A DNA stretch of 64,000 nt from Paracoccaceae bacterium (GCA_009773375.1 WRPH01000006.1:124001-188000); one strand, 5' to 3'; counted from the stretch's first letter, positions 45,365 through 54,134 are shown. A program made the numbers and translations. The notes: generated by a model not told the origin, from the letters alone.

Positions 45365-46638
45365 CCGCGCGGTCCCGTGACATCAAAGAAATACGGCAGC
45401 AGCGCCACCTGAATCTGTGCAAGGATCAGCGCCTGCGGAAAATCACCGCCGTTTTTGCGCGCCCGCGCGATTACCTCGGCACTAAACCCTTGCCACAGCA
45501 TCGGTTCGGGCAGATTGCGCCCGGCCAGATCGGCCAGAACGGCAGCAACGCCGGCTTGCGCGTCCGGGTGCGGCCAGTAATAGCGAATCCGATCCGCCAG
45601 CCCGAAGTGCCGCTCTACCCGCAGGTCGCCGGAACTACCGTGATAATGCCCCTGCCAATAGCCCGGATCGGCCAGCATAACCCGCTCCATCACCGCAAAA
45701 AGCGGCTCTGTGCTGGCCCAATCAGCCTGTTGCCGCAGGCTGTCCAACGCATAGAGTGCCTGCCGATAGGCAAAGGTTAGCGCAGGGCCGACCTTCTGAA
45801 AGGCAAAGCCAAGCTGGGCCAAGCGTGGAAAAACCGCCGGGTGCTGATAGTCGCTCGAATGCGCCTCAAGGCAGACGCCGGGCCAATCCGCCAGCACCGC
45901 AAGCAGCCCCGGATCGCGCGCCATCGGCAGGTGATGCACCTGCATCGGCGAAAACTCGACGCCCGGCTGCACCACCAGCCCGGCCACTTGCGCCAGCACA
46001 TGCCCCAGACCAGCCGCCTGAAACGCCGCTGCATGCGCGGCCATCGTCGCGGCGGCGCTTGCGGGCGTCGTCGGAGCAATATCGCCATGCTCATCCGCCC
46101 GCGCCCCGCCCGGCGGCGGCACTTCGGTTCCAATCACAAAGATCAGATCTTCGGGCCGTTCAGCGGCGGCCAAGGCCGCGCCCGCCAAATCGGCCGCGCG
46201 CGTTGCGGCCAGGTCATCGCCCAACTGTGCAGGTTCGCCGGCGCAACCCTCTGAACAATCTAGATGAATCTTGTTGAACCCGGCGCGCACATAGTCGGCC
46301 ACCATCACCCGCGCCTTTGCCATCGCCAGCTCGGCTGACCCCTTGCGCCAGGCTTGTGGCCCCAGATGGTCGCCGCCAAACACGATCCGCGCCCGCGAAA
46401 CTCCGGCCTGATCGGCAATCGCATGCACAAACTCGATGAAATCCGCAGGCCGCATCCCCGTATAGCCGCCGTCCTGATTGACCTGATTGGAGGTCGCCTC
46501 GATCACCACCGCGCGATCCAGCTCTTCGGCCAACATCAGGCTGGCGCGCAAGACATCCGGGTGCGCCGAACATACCGACGGAATCGCGCAAACCTCACCC
46601 GCCCGGTTACGCGCAACGATGTCGCTCAGGTTAACCAT
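45361..46638 (-). CDS. kbaZ: tagatose-bisphosphate aldolase non-catalytic subunit
   Basis: The 425-residue protein belongs to the GatZ/KbaZ/AgaZ family that stabilises tagatose-1,6-bisphosphate aldolase. Sequence includes VVIEATSNQVNQDGGYTGM, RIVFGGDHLGPQAWR, FNKIHLDCSEGCAG and VFPRLAQLGFAFQKVGPALTF. I chose the ATG at 46638 because GGAGG lies just before it; the open frame runs 17 codons further into the kinase gene. The catalytic partner KbaY/GatY is absent from this window, so KbaZ either acts alone or with a distant aldolase. Confidence 0.9.
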   Translation of the reverse strand: MVNLSDIVARNRAGEVCAIPSVCSAHPDVLRASLMLAEELDRAVVIEATSNQVNQDGGYTGMRPADFIEFVHAIADQAGVSRARIVFGGDHLGPQAWRKGSAELAMAKARVMVADYVRAGFNKIHLDCSEGCAGEPAQLGDDLAATRAADLAGAALAAAERPEDLIFVIGTEVPPPGGARADEHGDIAPTTPASAAATMAAHAAAFQAAGLGHVLAQVAGLVVQPGVEFSPMQVHHLPMARDPGLLAVLADWPGVCLEAHSSDYQHPAVFPRLAQLGFAFQKVGPALTFAYRQALYALDSLRQQADWASTEPLFAVMERVMLADPGYWQGHYHGSSGDLRVERHFGLADRIRYYWPHPDAQAGVAAVLADLAGRNLPEPMLWQGFSAEVIARARKNGGDFPQALILAQIQVALLPYFFDVTGPRG

Positions 46639-47539
46639 GTTGTGCCTCCTCAAAGGCTGCATAAGCCGCACCACGCGCGCCGGTGGCATCGCCGCCCTCT
46701 GCCAGCCGGATCACCGGAATCGCGTAGCCGCCCAGTTGCGCCTGTTGCAGACCTGCGGCCAGTTCTTCCACCAGCCCGTCAGCCCGCGATAACCCACCCG
46801 CCAGCACCACGCAGGCCGGATCGAGCGTCAGGGTCAGCGTGACCATCAGTTCCACCAGCAGTTCCAGCCAGATTGCCCAGCATTTGGCCATATCAGGGTC
46901 GGTTTTACGCATCGCCACGATGTCTTGCGGTGCCATCTGCCGCCCGGTTTTCAGCGCCACAATCCGCGCCAACCCCGGCCCCGCGATCAGCGTTTCGGTG
47001 CAGCCCGCTCGCCCGCAACCGCAGGGTAAAACCGGTAGCCCGTGCCGGATCATCGGCCCCGCTGGCAGCGGGAAATGGCCAAACTCGCCGCCGGTGCCAG
47101 ACGGGCTCGGCAGCAAACGCCCGTTCACCACGAAGCCACCCGCCAGCCCGGTGCCAAGGTTCAGCCCCATCGCCGTAACAAATCCCCGCGCCGCGCCGAA
47201 CATCGCTTCCGACAGAACCTGCGCGCGGCAATCGTTGACATAGCTGATCGCACGCCCCGCCGCCGCCGCAATATCGGTCGGAAACGGCTTCCCCATCGCC
47301 GGCAGGTTGGAGGTCAGCGCCAGCCCGGTCACCGGATTGATCAGCCCCGCCGCCGAAACCCCCACCGGCGCCGCACCTGCGCGCGCCGTCACCCAGGCAA
47401 TCTGATCGACCATCGCGGCGACCAGAGCGTCATAGGTTTTCGGCGTGGCGATGCGACGGGAATCGACCCTGTTCCAGTCAGAATCAAAGATTTGCGCCTC
47501 GATCTTGGTGCCGCCCAGATCAATCCCCGCTGCGATCAT
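46631..47539 (-). CDS. ROK-family sugar kinase
   Basis: The 302-residue ROK protein has the phosphate loop AAGIDLGGTKIEAQIF, the catalytic Asp in SYVNDCRAQVLSE, and the zinc signature GEFGHFPLP followed by CGCGRAGCTE. It probably phosphorylates N-acetylglucosamine or N-acetylgalactosamine before deacetylation by NagA. There is no DNA-binding domain, so it is a kinase and not a NagC-type repressor. It overlaps agaS by 4 bases and kbaZ by 8 bases. Confidence 0.9.
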   Translation of the reverse strand: MIAAGIDLGGTKIEAQIFDSDWNRVDSRRIATPKTYDALVAAMVDQIAWVTARAGAAPVGVSAAGLINPVTGLALTSNLPAMGKPFPTDIAAAAGRAISYVNDCRAQVLSEAMFGAARGFVTAMGLNLGTGLAGGFVVNGRLLPSPSGTGGEFGHFPLPAGPMIRHGLPVLPCGCGRAGCTETLIAGPGLARIVALKTGRQMAPQDIVAMRKTDPDMAKCWAIWLELLVELMVTLTLTLDPACVVLAGGLSRADGLVEELAAGLQQAQLGGYAIPVIRLAEGGDATGARGAAYAAFEEAQHG

Positions 47540-48600
47540 TTGGCCACCACCGGATATAGCTTCACGCCAGAGACCACGCGGCTCAAGGTGCCTTGTCCGA
47601 CGAAAGGGTCGTCTACCGGCAGGCCCAAAGCTTCAGACCAGACCACCGCCAGCACCTGCGCCAGCACCACCGGCAGGATGATGCCCCAGCCGCCGGTCGG
47701 CACGTCAATATCCCCGCCCGGCCCGACCAGCGTGGTCTGCGCGCTGGGAAACTGGCCGCGCAATTCGGCCACCAGATCGGCATCATAACGCGCGGCGTGG
47801 GCGTCAGCAGAGCCGAACACCCAAATATCCGTCACCCCGCGCACGAAAGACTTCGGCCCATGCCGGAAGCCGAGCGTTGAATCCCACAGCGCCGGAATTT
47901 GCCCTGCCGCCAGCTCCATCACCTTCAAAGCCGCCTCGCGCGCGGCAAAAGTCAGGGCGCCAGAGCCGACAAACACCACCCGTTCCGGCCGCCGCGCCGC
48001 ACGGGCAAAGGCCTCATACTGCGGCAGCAGCCGGGTCAGATCGGCAGAAACAGTCTCTAACTGGCCTTTTGAGCCACTTTCATCAAACACCGCCAGCGCC
48101 GTCAGCAGCATGGTTGAAAAGCTGGAGGTCATCGCAAATCCCGCGTCATGCGTCGCGTCAGGCAGCACGATCACCCGTTGCAGCGCCGCCTTGCGCAGTG
48201 CCAAGGCCGAGCCTGCGTTGCAGGTGATATTCAGCCGTGGCGCGTCCGGGGCCAGCGCATCCAGAGCATCTAGCGTGCCCAGCGTTTCGGCGCTGTTGCC
48301 AGACCGGCCAAAGCTGACCACCAGCGGTTTGCGCCCATTCAGATAGGCATAGGGCCGCGCCACCAGATCGGTGGTCGCCACCGCGCGCAACCGGGGGCCG
48401 CCTTGCCCCTCCAGCGCCGCAACCAGCATTTCACCGATGTAGGCCGACGATCCCGCACCACAGAACCAGACCTCATCAACGCCCAGCGCAGCGACCCAAT
48501 CGCGCAGGCTGACAACATCCAGCGCCTTTGCCCAGGCCGCCCAAATCGCGGGCTGGGCCTGAATTTCGCGCCATGTGGCAAAACGGCTCAGGTTGGTCAT
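47536..48600 (-). CDS. agaS: SIS-domain galactosamine-6-phosphate deaminase/isomerase
   Basis: The 354-residue double SIS-domain protein follows the AgaS pattern: VWFCGAGSSAYIGEM, VVSFGRSGNSAETLGTL, and in the second domain KVMELAAGQIPALWDSTLGFRHGPKSFV, the last being the AgaS hallmark. It would convert galactosamine-6-phosphate to tagatose-6-phosphate with loss of ammonia. With NagA and KbaZ it points to GalNAc or galactosamine use. It overlaps genes on both sides by 4 bases. Confidence 0.88.
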   Translation of the reverse strand: MTNLSRFATWREIQAQPAIWAAWAKALDVVSLRDWVAALGVDEVWFCGAGSSAYIGEMLVAALEGQGGPRLRAVATTDLVARPYAYLNGRKPLVVSFGRSGNSAETLGTLDALDALAPDAPRLNITCNAGSALALRKAALQRVIVLPDATHDAGFAMTSSFSTMLLTALAVFDESGSKGQLETVSADLTRLLPQYEAFARAARRPERVVFVGSGALTFAAREAALKVMELAAGQIPALWDSTLGFRHGPKSFVRGVTDIWVFGSADAHAARYDADLVAELRGQFPSAQTTLVGPGGDIDVPTGGWGIILPVVLAQVLAVVWSEALGLPVDDPFVGQGTLSRVVSGVKLYPVVAK

Positions 48601-49631
48601 CGGGTTTGCGTCACTTTCGATAGGGTGGCGGGGGCGTCGGGGTCGTGCCCCAAGGCGAGCGCAACGGCAAGCACCAAGGGGTAGGTCAGATACAGCAGCA
48701 GCGCGGCAGCCGCAGCGGGCGTCAACACCCCCGCGTTCACATCGGCAGGTCTGATCCGATACACCGCCCCGCCTGCGGCGCGAAACCGCGCTTCGGCAGT
48801 ATCCAGACTGGCCTGCACATCCGTTTGGCCGGTATCCAGAATCAGCACCAGCAGCGGTTTGGTCACCAGTTGCAACGGGCCATGCAGCACCTCTGAACTG
48901 GAGTAAGCCTCGGCGTGCAGCGCGCAGGTTTCCTTCAGCTTCAGCGCCAGTTCCTGCGCCGCGCCAAAGCCGGTATCGCGGCCAATCACATAGACATGCT
49001 GGGCACGCAGCAGCGCCGACACCAACGCTTTCGCATCGGGCAACACCGCGCCATCCAGCCCGCCGATGACCTGCGCCGAAGCTTGCGCGCGGGCGGCATA
49101 ATCAGGCTCTAACTGCGCCAACAGAGCCATTCCCGCCGCAACTGAACCGATCACCGATTTCGTCGCAGGCACCGCCAGTTCCGGCCCCGCACCAATCGGC
49201 AGGGTGACATGCGCCGCCGCCTGCACCGGCGAGTCCGCCGCGTTCACCAGCGCAATCACCGCGCCGCCACTGTCGCGTGCGCCACGCGCCGAACGCACCA
49301 GATCCTCGCTCGCGCCCGACTGCGACACCACGATCGACAGCGTTCCGGCCAGATCCACCCCGCGCCCCAATGAGAATACCGAAGGCGGCAGCGAGGTCAT
49401 CGGCACCCCGGTTTCGCGCATGAATTCATAAGACAGGATATTCGCCGCTGCATCAGAAGACCCGCGCGCAATGGTGTAGATCGCCCGCATCCGGCCAAGC
49501 TGCATTGCCGCCAGATCATCTGCGGCTTGCGCCGAAACTGCTGCCTGCACCGTGCGCGCGAACACGCCCGGTGCTTCAGCAATCTCAGCCCGCATGTGCC
49601 GCCCCGCATCCCTCATCGCCACTTCGGTCAT
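48597..49631 (-). CDS. SIS-domain glucosamine-6-phosphate deaminase-like protein (NagB-II type)
   Basis: The 344-residue double SIS protein resembles the isomerase half of GlmS without its glutaminase: ARGSSDAAANILSYEFMRETG, VVSQSGASEDLVRSARGAR, and VIGRDTGFGAAQELALKLKETCALHAEAYSSSEVLHGP. Such stand-alone proteins (NagB-II) deaminate glucosamine-6-phosphate to fructose-6-phosphate. It is the first gene of the operon. I chose the ATG at 49631 after GGAG; the frame is open about 330 bases upstream through the operator region, which is not credible coding. Confidence 0.88.
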   Translation of the reverse strand: MTEVAMRDAGRHMRAEIAEAPGVFARTVQAAVSAQAADDLAAMQLGRMRAIYTIARGSSDAAANILSYEFMRETGVPMTSLPPSVFSLGRGVDLAGTLSIVVSQSGASEDLVRSARGARDSGGAVIALVNAADSPVQAAAHVTLPIGAGPELAVPATKSVIGSVAAGMALLAQLEPDYAARAQASAQVIGGLDGAVLPDAKALVSALLRAQHVYVIGRDTGFGAAQELALKLKETCALHAEAYSSSEVLHGPLQLVTKPLLVLILDTGQTDVQASLDTAEARFRAAGGAVYRIRPADVNAGVLTPAAAAALLLYLTYPLVLAVALALGHDPDAPATLSKVTQTR

Positions 49632-49669
49632 TTCCCGCTCCGCCGTGTCTGACCCAAACTTGCCGTAAT

Positions 49670-49815
49670 AATACCAAGACAAGCGCGCATTGCTACCTAT
49701 ATAATACCAATATGTGCAAAATTCGGCAAAGTTGCTGAAAGAAAACCGATCTTCGGCGGAAATCGACAGCAATTGCCAATACCACAAAGAAATGGTCTTA
49801 TCCAAACAATACCAA
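49670..49815. promoter_or_regulatory. four AATACCA repeats, candidate GntR operators
   Basis: The word AATACCA occurs at 49670-49676, 49703-49709, 49778-49784 and 49808-49814 in the 195-base region between the divergent amino-sugar operon and its GntR regulator. Three copies extend to AATACCAA. The copies fall in two pairs with steps of 33 and 30 bases, about three DNA turns. The third copy has a mirrored partner TGGTCTT at 49793-49799. Likely binding sites of the UTRA-type regulator, one pair near each promoter. Confidence 0.6.
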
Positions 49816-49826
49816 TCGGGGGCATC

Positions 49827-50597
49827 ATGAATACGGACGATCACGCCAACCTGTTTCGCCCCGACGCATGGTTCCGCACCGGGCGCGGCCCACGCTATGA
49901 ACAGCTTCACCGCCACATCGCGGCGGCGATCAGCACCGGCGATCTGTCGCCGGAAACCCAACTGCCGCCCGAACGCGAACTGGCCGAGATTGCCGGGCTA
50001 TCGCGCGTCACGGTGCGCAAGGCGGTGGCGCAGCTGGTTGACGATGGCGTGCTGGAACAACGCCGGGGCGCGGGAACCTTCGTGCGCGCGCCACGCGGCA
50101 AGATGGAGCATTACCTGTCCAAGCTGCTATCGTTTTCGGAATACATGCTTCAGCGTGGCAAGACCCCAACCAGCACCTTGATCAATCGCGGCATTTTCCA
50201 CCCCACGCCCGACGAGCAGATCGCGCTAGGCCTGTCCGCCGCCGACAAGGTCGCCCGGATAGAGCGGTTGCGGATGGCGGACGGCATTGCAATGGCGGTG
50301 GAGTGGTCGTCGCTGCCGCAAGACATCCTGCCCGAACCGCAAATCGTCGGCACTTCGCTTTATGAGGTGTTGCGCGCCAATGGCACCGCCCCCGCCCGCG
50401 CCGTGCAGCGGATTACCGCCGTCAACCTGCCCGGTCACGAGGCCAAACTGCTGAACCTGCCCGAAGGTGCCGCCGTCTTGCGCATCGACCGCACCGGCTA
50501 TCTGCCCTCGGGGCGGCCGATTGAATTCACCCGCGGGCTGTATCGGTCGGACATCTATGATTTCATTGCCGAATTGCGGCTGGAAGCGAACCTGTAG
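49827..50597 (+). CDS. GntR-family regulator, HutC/UTRA type (NagR-like)
   Basis: The 256-residue regulator has an N-terminal winged helix (YEQLHRHIAAAISTGDLSPE, PPERELAEIAGLSRVTVRKAV, GVLEQRRGAGTFVR) and a C-terminal UTRA ligand domain (ARIERLRMADGIAMAVEWSSLP, VLRIDRTGYLPSGRPIEFTRGLYRSD). UTRA members of this group sense amino-sugar phosphates. It is divergent from the NagA/AgaS operon. I chose the ATG at 49827 with GGGGG before it; an earlier open-frame start exists at 49773. It is separated by 3 bases from convergent TetR. Confidence 0.92.
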   Translation: MNTDDHANLFRPDAWFRTGRGPRYEQLHRHIAAAISTGDLSPETQLPPERELAEIAGLSRVTVRKAVAQLVDDGVLEQRRGAGTFVRAPRGKMEHYLSKLLSFSEYMLQRGKTPTSTLINRGIFHPTPDEQIALGLSAADKVARIERLRMADGIAMAVEWSSLPQDILPEPQIVGTSLYEVLRANGTAPARAVQRITAVNLPGHEAKLLNLPEGAAVLRIDRTGYLPSGRPIEFTRGLYRSDIYDFIAELRLEANL

Positions 50598-50600
50598 ACC

Positions 50601-51227
50601 CTATTCAGCCGACCCGTGCCGCGCCCGGAACGCCGCCAGTTCCGCCGCTGTCGGGGCTTGGCCAGTAAAGATCAGCACATAATCCGGGATGCGTTGCAGC
50701 CGCAGCGCCAGGGATTCTTCGGTCCGCATCGCGATATAGCCCACCTGCGTCAGATACACCGTCTGCGCCCGCAAGCGTGCCTCCAGCGGCGGAAAGGAAA
50801 ACCGCTCAAACAACGCTGTCAGAGCCTGAATCCGTGTCTCATCGACGCCGCGCAACACCTCGGCCAGCCTGCTATCGGTCAGCGCCCAGGTGCGGATGGC
50901 AAACTCCATCCGGCTGTCAAACAGCGCCGGGGTGATCCAGCAGTCGGTGACGTTCAGCATCGCCTCGGCCACCGTCGCCGCTTGGGCTTGCGTGCGGGCA
51001 ATCAGATTGGCGGTGTTCTGGCTTTGCCAGCGGGTGATCAGCCCGGCAAGCAGGGCCTCACGATCCGGGAAATGCCAGTAAAAGCTGGTCCGCGACAGCC
51101 CCAGTCGCGCCGCCAACGGCATCACCTTGACCGATTCGACCCCGCCTTCCACCAGCATGTCATAGGCCGCATCCAGCCAGACTTCCGCCGATCCGCGCCA
51201 GCCACGTTCCTGTTGCACCTGTTCCAT
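50601..51227 (-). CDS. TetR-family transcriptional regulator
   Basis: The 208-residue regulator has the TetR helix-turn-helix at residues 12-58 (AEVWLDAAYDMLVEGGVESVKV, LAARLGLSRTSFYWHFPDREALL) and a helical C-terminal ligand domain. It is divergent from the DgcA-like flavoprotein gene, with a perfect 12-base palindrome between them. It is the likely repressor of the flavoprotein and perhaps of the P450 and ligase genes further on. The effector is unknown. Confidence 0.93.
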   Translation of the reverse strand: MEQVQQERGWRGSAEVWLDAAYDMLVEGGVESVKVMPLAARLGLSRTSFYWHFPDREALLAGLITRWQSQNTANLIARTQAQAATVAEAMLNVTDCWITPALFDSRMEFAIRTWALTDSRLAEVLRGVDETRIQALTALFERFSFPPLEARLRAQTVYLTQVGYIAMRTEESLALRLQRIPDYVLIFTGQAPTAAELAAFRARHGSAE

Positions 51228-51271
51228 GCCGAAACCCTAAGCACCCCCCACAGCCAAGACAATACGAAAAC

Positions 51272-51300
51272 TTGACACATGTGTCGATTTCAGCTTTCAT
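51272..51300 (+). promoter_or_regulatory. promoter with overlapping palindromic operator for TetR
   Basis: A consensus -35 hexamer TTGACA (51272-51277) is followed after 17 bases by TTTCAT (51295-51300) as a weak -10. The perfect palindrome GACACATGTGTC at 51274-51285 overlaps the -35 element. A TetR dimer bound there would block the downstream flavoprotein gene. The palindrome is read directly; regulation is inferred from the divergent tetR gene. Confidence 0.65.
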
Positions 51301-51324
51301 AGCAAGAACCCATGGGAGGCCCCG

Positions 51325-53358
51325 ATGTCCAACGATCCGCTTTTGCAGCCCTACCAGCTGAAACACCTGACCCTGCGCAACCGCATCATGACCACCAGCC
51401 ATGAACCGGCCTACCCCGAAGATGGCATGCCGAAAGACCGCTACCGGCTTTACCACGTCGAACGCGCCAAGGCAGGCGTCGCGCTGACGATGACCGCCGG
51501 TTCGGCTGCGGTGTCAAAAGACAGCCCGCCGGTGTTCAACAACATCCTCGCCTACAAGGATGAGGTCGTCGGCTGGATGAAAAAGCTGACCGATGAATGC
51601 CACGATCATGGTGCCGCCGTGATGATCCAGCTGACCCACCTTGGCCGCCGCACCCGCTGGGACAAGGGCGATTGGCTGCCCACGGTTTCCTCCAGCTCCG
51701 CCCGCGAACCCAGCCACCGCGCCTTCCCGAAGGTGATCGAGGATTGGGATATCGAACGCATCATCAATGACTACGCGGACGCCGCCGAACGGATGGCGGC
51801 AGCCGGGCTCGATGGCGTCGAATTCGAATGCTACGGCCACCTGATGGATCAGTTCATGTCGCCGTTCACCAACAGCCTCGCCGCCCCCTATGGCGGCAGC
51901 TTGGAAAACCGCGCCCGCTTCGCGATGGAGGTGCTGGCCGCCTGCCGCAAGCGCGTCGGTGAAAACTTCCTGCTCGGCGTCCGCTACACCGCGGATGAGG
52001 TCGAACAGGGCGGCATATCTGCCGATGAAGGCGTGGCCCTTGGCAAGATGTTCCGCGACTCCGGCCTTGTCGATTTCCTCAATATCATCAAGGGCCGCAT
52101 CCATACCGATCCGGCGATGACCGATGTGATCCCGATCCACGGCATGAAATCCGCACCGCACCTCGATTTCGCCGGTCGTATCCGGGCCGAGGTCGGCATG
52201 CCCACCTTCCACGCCGCCCGCATCCCCGATGTGGCGACCGCGCGCTATGCCATCCAGTCCGGCCAGTTGGATATGGTTGGCATGACCCGCGCCCATATGG
52301 CCGATCCGCATGTGGTGCAAAAGATCATCGAAGGCCGCGAGGAAGATATCCGCCCCTGCGTCGGGGCCACCTATTGCCTTGACCGTATCTACCAAGGCGG
52401 CCTGGCGCTTTGCATCCACAACCCGGCGACCGGGCGCGAAGAAACCATGCCGCACACCATCACCCCTGCCGCCGTGCAAAAGCGCGTGGTGGTGGTCGGC
52501 GCTGGCCCGGCTGGGCTTGAAGCCGCGCGCGTCGCCGCCGAACGCGGCCACCGCGTCACGGTGTTCGAGGCTGCCCCACAGGCCGGTGGCCAGATCCGGC
52601 TGACAGCCCAAACCAAGCGCCGCGCCGAGATGATCGGCATCATCGACTGGCGCATGGCACAATGCGCCGCACGCGGAGTCGAATTCCGCTTCAACACCTG
52701 GGCCGAGGCCGCCGACATTCTGGCCGAAACCCCCGATGTGGTGATCATCGCCACCGGTGGCCTGCCGGAGAAAGATATCCTGAAATTCGGCAATGACCTG
52801 ACCGTATCGGCGTGGGATATCCTGTCAGGCGATGTCAAACCCGGCACCAACGTCTTGCTTTACGATGATGCGGGCGACCACACCGCGCTGCAAGCCGCCC
52901 AGACGCTTGCCGAAGCCGGGGCAAAGGTCGAAATCATGACCCCCGACCGCACTTTCGCGCCGGAAGTCATGGCGATGAACCTCGTGCCCTACATGCGCGC
53001 GTTGCAGGATAAACCTGTTACCTTCACCGTCACGCATCGGCTGACCGGGGTGGAAAAAGACGGCAACCAGATCAAGGCCACTGTCGATTCCGATTACATG
53101 TCGCTGGGCAAGACCGCGCATTACGATCAGATCGTCGTCAACCACGGCACCCAGCCGCTGGCCGAGATCTACTTCGATCTGAAACCGCAGTCGGTGAACC
53201 TTGGCGCGGTGGATTACGACGCGCTGATCGCAAGCCAGCCGCAAACCCTGAACGGTGGCCCCGCCGGGTTCCAACTGTTCCGCATCGGCGACGCGGTAGA
53301 ATCGCGTAACATCCACGCCGCCATCTACGACGCGCTGCGGCTGGTCCATGTGATGTAA
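51325..53358 (+). CDS. FMN/FAD flavoprotein, DgcA/N-methylproline demethylase-like
   Basis: The 677-residue protein joins an Old Yellow Enzyme-type FMN barrel (residues 1-375; MIQLTHLGRR, GLDGVEFECYGHLMDQFMSPFTN, YGGSLENRARF) to a C-terminal FAD/NAD domain beginning VVVVGAGPAGLEAARVAAERG at about residue 388. Relatives demethylate N-methyl amino acids and betaines or reduce dienoyl-CoA. The 4Fe-4S site of trimethylamine dehydrogenase-type enzymes is incomplete: Cys345, Cys351 and Cys363 remain, but the second Cys position is Ala348. GGGAGG precedes the ATG. It is probably an amine demethylase in the cluster that follows. Confidence 0.88.
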   Translation: MSNDPLLQPYQLKHLTLRNRIMTTSHEPAYPEDGMPKDRYRLYHVERAKAGVALTMTAGSAAVSKDSPPVFNNILAYKDEVVGWMKKLTDECHDHGAAVMIQLTHLGRRTRWDKGDWLPTVSSSSAREPSHRAFPKVIEDWDIERIINDYADAAERMAAAGLDGVEFECYGHLMDQFMSPFTNSLAAPYGGSLENRARFAMEVLAACRKRVGENFLLGVRYTADEVEQGGISADEGVALGKMFRDSGLVDFLNIIKGRIHTDPAMTDVIPIHGMKSAPHLDFAGRIRAEVGMPTFHAARIPDVATARYAIQSGQLDMVGMTRAHMADPHVVQKIIEGREEDIRPCVGATYCLDRIYQGGLALCIHNPATGREETMPHTITPAAVQKRVVVVGAGPAGLEAARVAAERGHRVTVFEAAPQAGGQIRLTAQTKRRAEMIGIIDWRMAQCAARGVEFRFNTWAEAADILAETPDVVIIATGGLPEKDILKFGNDLTVSAWDILSGDVKPGTNVLLYDDAGDHTALQAAQTLAEAGAKVEIMTPDRTFAPEVMAMNLVPYMRALQDKPVTFTVTHRLTGVEKDGNQIKATVDSDYMSLGKTAHYDQIVVNHGTQPLAEIYFDLKPQSVNLGAVDYDALIASQPQTLNGGPAGFQLFRIGDAVESRNIHAAIYDALRLVHVM

Positions 53359-53385
53359 GCAGCTACAATTTTACTAAAATTTGCC

Positions 53386-53446
53386 TTCATCTTGGCAAAA
53401 ATACTCCACGGGGGGCCGGGGGTGTGAAACCCCCGGCTCTTGCCCC
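53386..53446. terminator. bidirectional terminator within a TTCATCT/G-rich intergenic element
   Basis: Between two convergent genes lies TTCATCT, then an A-rich stretch with ATACTCC, then a G-run leading into a hairpin with arms GCCGGGGGT (53415-53423) and ACCCCCGGC (53429-53437), a 9-base stem with a 5-base loop. The following bases are TCTT. The same layout recurs at 56810-56890. It should stop transcription from both sides. The A-rich block facing the minus-strand gene provides a T-tract in that direction. Confidence 0.65.
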
Positions 53447-54124
53447 CTACCCGCCCTCAAAGAACCGGACAATCCGCGCGGCAATCGTCGCGCGGTCCGC
53501 CACCTGCGCCAATGAAGCTTGCGCCCGCCGCGCCACATCGGCAGGCAGCTTCCCCGCATATTCCGCCACCAGCGCCGCCACAAACTCCGGCGTCATTTCC
53601 GGGTGATATTGCGTTGTCAGCACGGTCTTGCCGATGGCAAAGCTGCCCACCGGGCATTCCGCATTGCCGCCGATCACCACAGCCCCGTCAGGCAGCCGCA
53701 ACACCTGTTCACTATGCGCCGCATAAAGCCTGACCGGCACCCCCGCCATCTCGGTTTCGGTCAACCCGAACACCCAGCCGCCCGGATTGTCGCCCACCAC
53801 GCCGCCCAGCGCCTTCGCAATCGCCTGATGGCCAAAGCAGGCGCCAAACAATGGCTGCCCCTCGGCCACCAGACGCCGGATCAGCGCCTGCAACTGCCCG
53901 ACCCACGCATCCGAATCATGCACCGAGGCCGGGCTGCCGGTAATGATCCAACCATCATAAACCGCGCCCTCTGCCGGGAACTGGCCGTCCTTCACCGAAT
54001 AGACGCTGACCCGCCAATCCGGGCGCAATTCGTGCAACAGGGCTTCAAACTTGCTGCCATCCTTTGGATGCGCTTGCGCAAATTCGCTTTCGTCAGTGTT
54101 GGCCATCAGCACGGCAATATGCAT
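53447..54124 (-). CDS. class I glutamine amidotransferase-like hydrolase
   Basis: The 225-residue protein has a complete catalytic triad: Cys96 in the nucleophile elbow LFGACFGHQ, His174 and Glu176 in TQYHPEMTPEF. It stands alone, with no synthetase domain. Members near a glutamine-synthetase-like ligase can act as gamma-glutamyl hydrolases, releasing glutamate from gamma-glutamyl amides. Its location between the DgcA-like gene and the P450/ligase genes, on the opposite strand with its own 73-base divergent promoter region, fits such a role. Transfer of ammonia to an unlinked synthetase is the alternative. Confidence 0.88.
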   Translation of the reverse strand: MHIAVLMANTDESEFAQAHPKDGSKFEALLHELRPDWRVSVYSVKDGQFPAEGAVYDGWIITGSPASVHDSDAWVGQLQALIRRLVAEGQPLFGACFGHQAIAKALGGVVGDNPGGWVFGLTETEMAGVPVRLYAAHSEQVLRLPDGAVVIGGNAECPVGSFAIGKTVLTTQYHPEMTPEFVAALVAEYAGKLPADVARRAQASLAQVADRATIAARIVRFFEGG

Positions 54125-54134
54125 GATCTTCCGC

